Shown: one piece after another, positions 62,302 through 64,000 of the stretch
How positions within the stretch are numbered: the first letter of the stretch is position 1
Layout: every line of letters begins with the position of its first letter
Origin: Myxococcales bacterium
GTDB lineage: Bacteria; Myxococcota_A; Polyangia; Nannocystales; Nannocystaceae
Length of the DNA stretch: 64,000 bases
Direction: 5' to 3'
Assembly (NCBI GenBank): GCA_020633295.1
Contig: JACKDW010000003.1
Span: forward strand, 248,001 to 312,000
The notes under the pieces: generated by a model
What the model saw: the letters and a program-made list of their open reading frames with translations, nothing else
Told to the model about the DNA's origin: nothing
Databases searched by the model: none
Made by a program: the position numbers and the translations under genes

Positions 62302-62443
62302 GCGCGCGCGCCTGGTATGCTCGCGGCGCCTGTGCGACTCGAGGACCGACAAGACCATGAGCGAGGGGCTCGAGGAGCGAACCAGGGAGCGAAACACGGG
62401 GCGTCGACGACGGCGCGTCGCGGCTAGGTGAGGTGAGGTCGAG

Positions 62444-63913
62444 ATGCGCAGGGTTGTCACGTTCTTCCTCCTCGTCGGCATGCTCGGGGGCTTCGGCGTC
62501 CTGATGTACGCGCGCCCCGCCCCGCCCGAGCTCGCGCCGAGCGCCGACGCGAAGGCCGAGGGCGCCGACGCGAAGGCCGAGGCCGCCGCGAGCGAGTCCG
62601 GCGGCGCAGACACGGACGCCGACACCGACACCGACGGCGGTGACGAGGCCGCGGCGCCGGCGGAGAAGGACGACGAGGTCAAGGTCGTGCGCGTCGCGGG
62701 CCTCGGCTGGGAGCTGCTCGCGCCGGGCGTCTTGGCCAACGACGGCCTCGACCCAGGTGAGGGCAGCGCGTTCACGAAGGGCGGGATCGAGGCCCACTTC
62801 GCCGCGGTCGCCGACACCGACGCGATCCAGCGCCAGCTCGCGCGCGGCGGCGGCGACGAGAAAGGGGCCGACATCGCGTTGCTCCCGCTGCCCGACTTCG
62901 TGGCCTCCTACGAGCGCCTGCGCGGGCTAGAGCCGCAGGTGTTCTTCGTCATCGGCTGGTCCGACGGGCGCGACGCGGTCGCGACCGAGCGCGCGGGCGG
63001 GCTCGGCAAGCTGCCGGTCAAGGACGACATCTCCCTGCAGGGTCGGCCCGGGAGCTCGGCCGCGCTGCTCGGGCTGTTCGCGCTCGAGCTCTCCGGCGTG
63101 TCGGCCGAGCGCATCGAGCTGACCGCGCCCGCCGAGGGCAAGAAGCCGATGTTCGAGGCCATCGAGCGCTCGCTCCGCGAGAAGAAGCGCACGACGGACG
63201 CCCGCGATCTGCTGGTGACGACGGCCGACGCGACGAGCCTCGTGCCGATCGTCGCGATCGCGCCCCGCGGCTACATCACGCGGCACCACGGGCTGCTCGA
63301 GCAGTGGTCGCGCCTGTGGCTGGAGGGGACCGAGCAGCTGCGCGCCGACGTCCCCGGCGCCTCGCGGCGGCTGGCGAGCGAGAAGGGCGCGCCCGAGCCG
63401 GTCGATCTGCTCGACGGCCTCGGCTGGATCCGTCACGCCGGGCTGCGCGACAACGCGCACCTCGCCGGGCTCGCCGGGCGCGGCGCGGTGACCGTCGACG
63501 AGCTGTTCCACCGCACGTGGTCGCTGTGGCGCGGCGTCGGCATCCTCTCGACGCCGGCGCCGGAGCGCGTGCCGATGACCAACGAGATCATCGCCGGCGT
63601 CGCGCTCGGCGGCGACGTGACGTCGAGCGCGGGCGCGGACGGCAAGCGTCGCGACAAGCTGCGCCCCTTGCTCGTGCACGAGGTCGCCGGTGACGAGCTC
63701 GACGAGCACGCGCTGGTCGACGAGCTCGGCTTCATCGCGGGCGTGTTCGAGCGCGCCGAGATCGAGCTGCGCGTGCGCAAGAAGGCCGGCGACCCCGAGG
63801 CGCTGATCCTGGCGGCGACGCGGCGCTTCGACCTCGCCGACGGCCGCCTGAAGAAGGGCAAGTCGCCGCGCAAGGGGCCGGTGGCGACCATCGAGGTCCG
63901 CGTCCCGCGGTAG
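62444..63913 (+). CDS. Membrane-anchored periplasmic-binding-protein-like protein
   Basis: 489 residues. A signal anchor (4-24), an Ala/Asp/Glu linker to about residue 75, then a domain with alternating strands and helices (DIALLPLPDFVASYERLRGL, EPQVFFVIGWSDGRDAV, GRPGSSAALLGLFALELSGV) resembling type 2 solute-binding proteins of the NMT1/NrtA sort, and a charged C-terminus. Such proteins in myxobacteria sometimes regulate membrane machines rather than ABC transporters; no transporter gene is next to it. GAGGTGAGG lies upstream of the ATG. The 142-nt leader (62302-62443) holds TATGCT at 62316 and could encode a short leader peptide. Confidence 0.82.
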   Translation: MRRVVTFFLLVGMLGGFGVLMYARPAPPELAPSADAKAEGADAKAEAAASESGGADTDADTDTDGGDEAAAPAEKDDEVKVVRVAGLGWELLAPGVLANDGLDPGEGSAFTKGGIEAHFAAVADTDAIQRQLARGGGDEKGADIALLPLPDFVASYERLRGLEPQVFFVIGWSDGRDAVATERAGGLGKLPVKDDISLQGRPGSSAALLGLFALELSGVSAERIELTAPAEGKKPMFEAIERSLREKKRTTDARDLLVTTADATSLVPIVAIAPRGYITRHHGLLEQWSRLWLEGTEQLRADVPGASRRLASEKGAPEPVDLLDGLGWIRHAGLRDNAHLAGLAGRGAVTVDELFHRTWSLWRGVGILSTPAPERVPMTNEIIAGVALGGDVTSSAGADGKRRDKLRPLLVHEVAGDELDEHALVDELGFIAGVFERAEIELRVRKKAGDPEALILAATRRFDLADGRLKKGKSPRKGPVATIEVRVPR

Positions 63914-63920
63914 GCGGGGA

Positions 63921-64000
63921 TCAGAAGCCGGCGTGCGGGTTCTGCAGGAACACGCGCTCGTCGGGCGTGCTCACGCGCCCGAGCACGGCGTTGCGGTGGG
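63921..64000 (-). CDS. DUF924-family protein (C-terminal fragment only)
   Basis: Partial: the last 25 codons are visible, ending HRNAVLGRVSTPDERVFLQN and a few more residues before TGA. The HRNAVLGR-x-STPxE pattern is the C-terminal signature of DUF924 proteins, a helical family of unknown function. The start lies beyond the right edge. Converges with the gene ending at 63913. Confidence 0.7.
   Translation of the reverse strand, partial: HRNAVLGRVSTPDERVFLQNPHAGF

Overview
The window is very GC-rich DNA in which genuine genes use G or C at almost every third codon position. Several traits point to a myxobacterium, most likely of the Nannocystis group (Myxococcota, Nannocystaceae); this is inferred from gene content, as no rRNA is present. 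The traits are three eukaryote-like Ser/Thr protein kinases (two with TPR tails), about a dozen secreted lipoproteins with low-complexity linkers such as (Gly-Asp)n and (Thr-Thr-Asp-Pro)n, MopE-like and cysteine-rich repeat lipoproteins, and sterol-type enzymes. About 53 protein genes are supported, including a partial gene at each edge. I saw no tRNA, rRNA, CRISPR array, insertion sequence or prophage, so this looks like ordinary chromosome rich in secretome and signalling genes.

Layout. 1-8 kb: membrane-anchored and lipoprotein genes, a D-cysteine desulfhydrase-type PLP enzyme, an alpha/alpha-toroid lipoprotein and an M3 zinc peptidase lipoprotein. 8-12.1 kb: a HemF-type coproporphyrinogen oxidase, then a tight three-gene unit of a small acidic protein, an MscS-like channel and a single polypeptide joining an ECF-sigma-like module to a Ser/Thr kinase with a C-terminal membrane anchor. 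12-16 kb: a divergent pair of a sterol-dehydrogenase-like enzyme (NSDHL/ERG26 type) and a three-His-box sterol desaturase/hydroxylase, followed by an unknown protein with two similar halves. 16-29 kb: TPR protein, vWA lipoprotein, TPR kinase with a frame-scrambled tail, secreted toroid protein with a CxxCH motif, Hint-domain lipoprotein, glycine-rich lipoprotein interrupted by an amber codon, LysR regulator with divergent SRPBCC lipoprotein, and a GST. 29-46 kb: HAD hydrolase with a 50-bp tandem duplication at its end, a (GD)n lipoprotein, ECF sigma factor, RecN with a histone-H1-like tail, desaturase plus acetyltransferase, HTTM membrane pair, a pterin/queuosine operon (QueD, YhhQ, second PTPS, SDR), a second (GD)n lipoprotein and a TPR kinase. 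46-64 kb: metallophosphatase, a gene-free 867-bp stretch, degenerate M23 protein, FG-GAP and Cys-rich lipoproteins, GH3 glycosidase, a primary-type sigma factor, second vWA lipoprotein, agmatinase-family enzyme, HtrA-like protease and a DUF924 fragment.

Two window-wide themes stand out. First, about twenty genes start 5-9 nt downstream of a TAnnnT hexamer with no Shine-Dalgarno, suggesting leaderless mRNAs, while others carry clear GGAG-type sites. Second, several frame disruptions occur in GC-dinucleotide or GCC tracts; they may be phase-variable loci, decaying genes or sequencing errors, and raw reads are needed to decide. The leading candidate for an undescribed system is the channel plus membrane-tethered sigma-kinase fusion at 9.2-12.1 kb.
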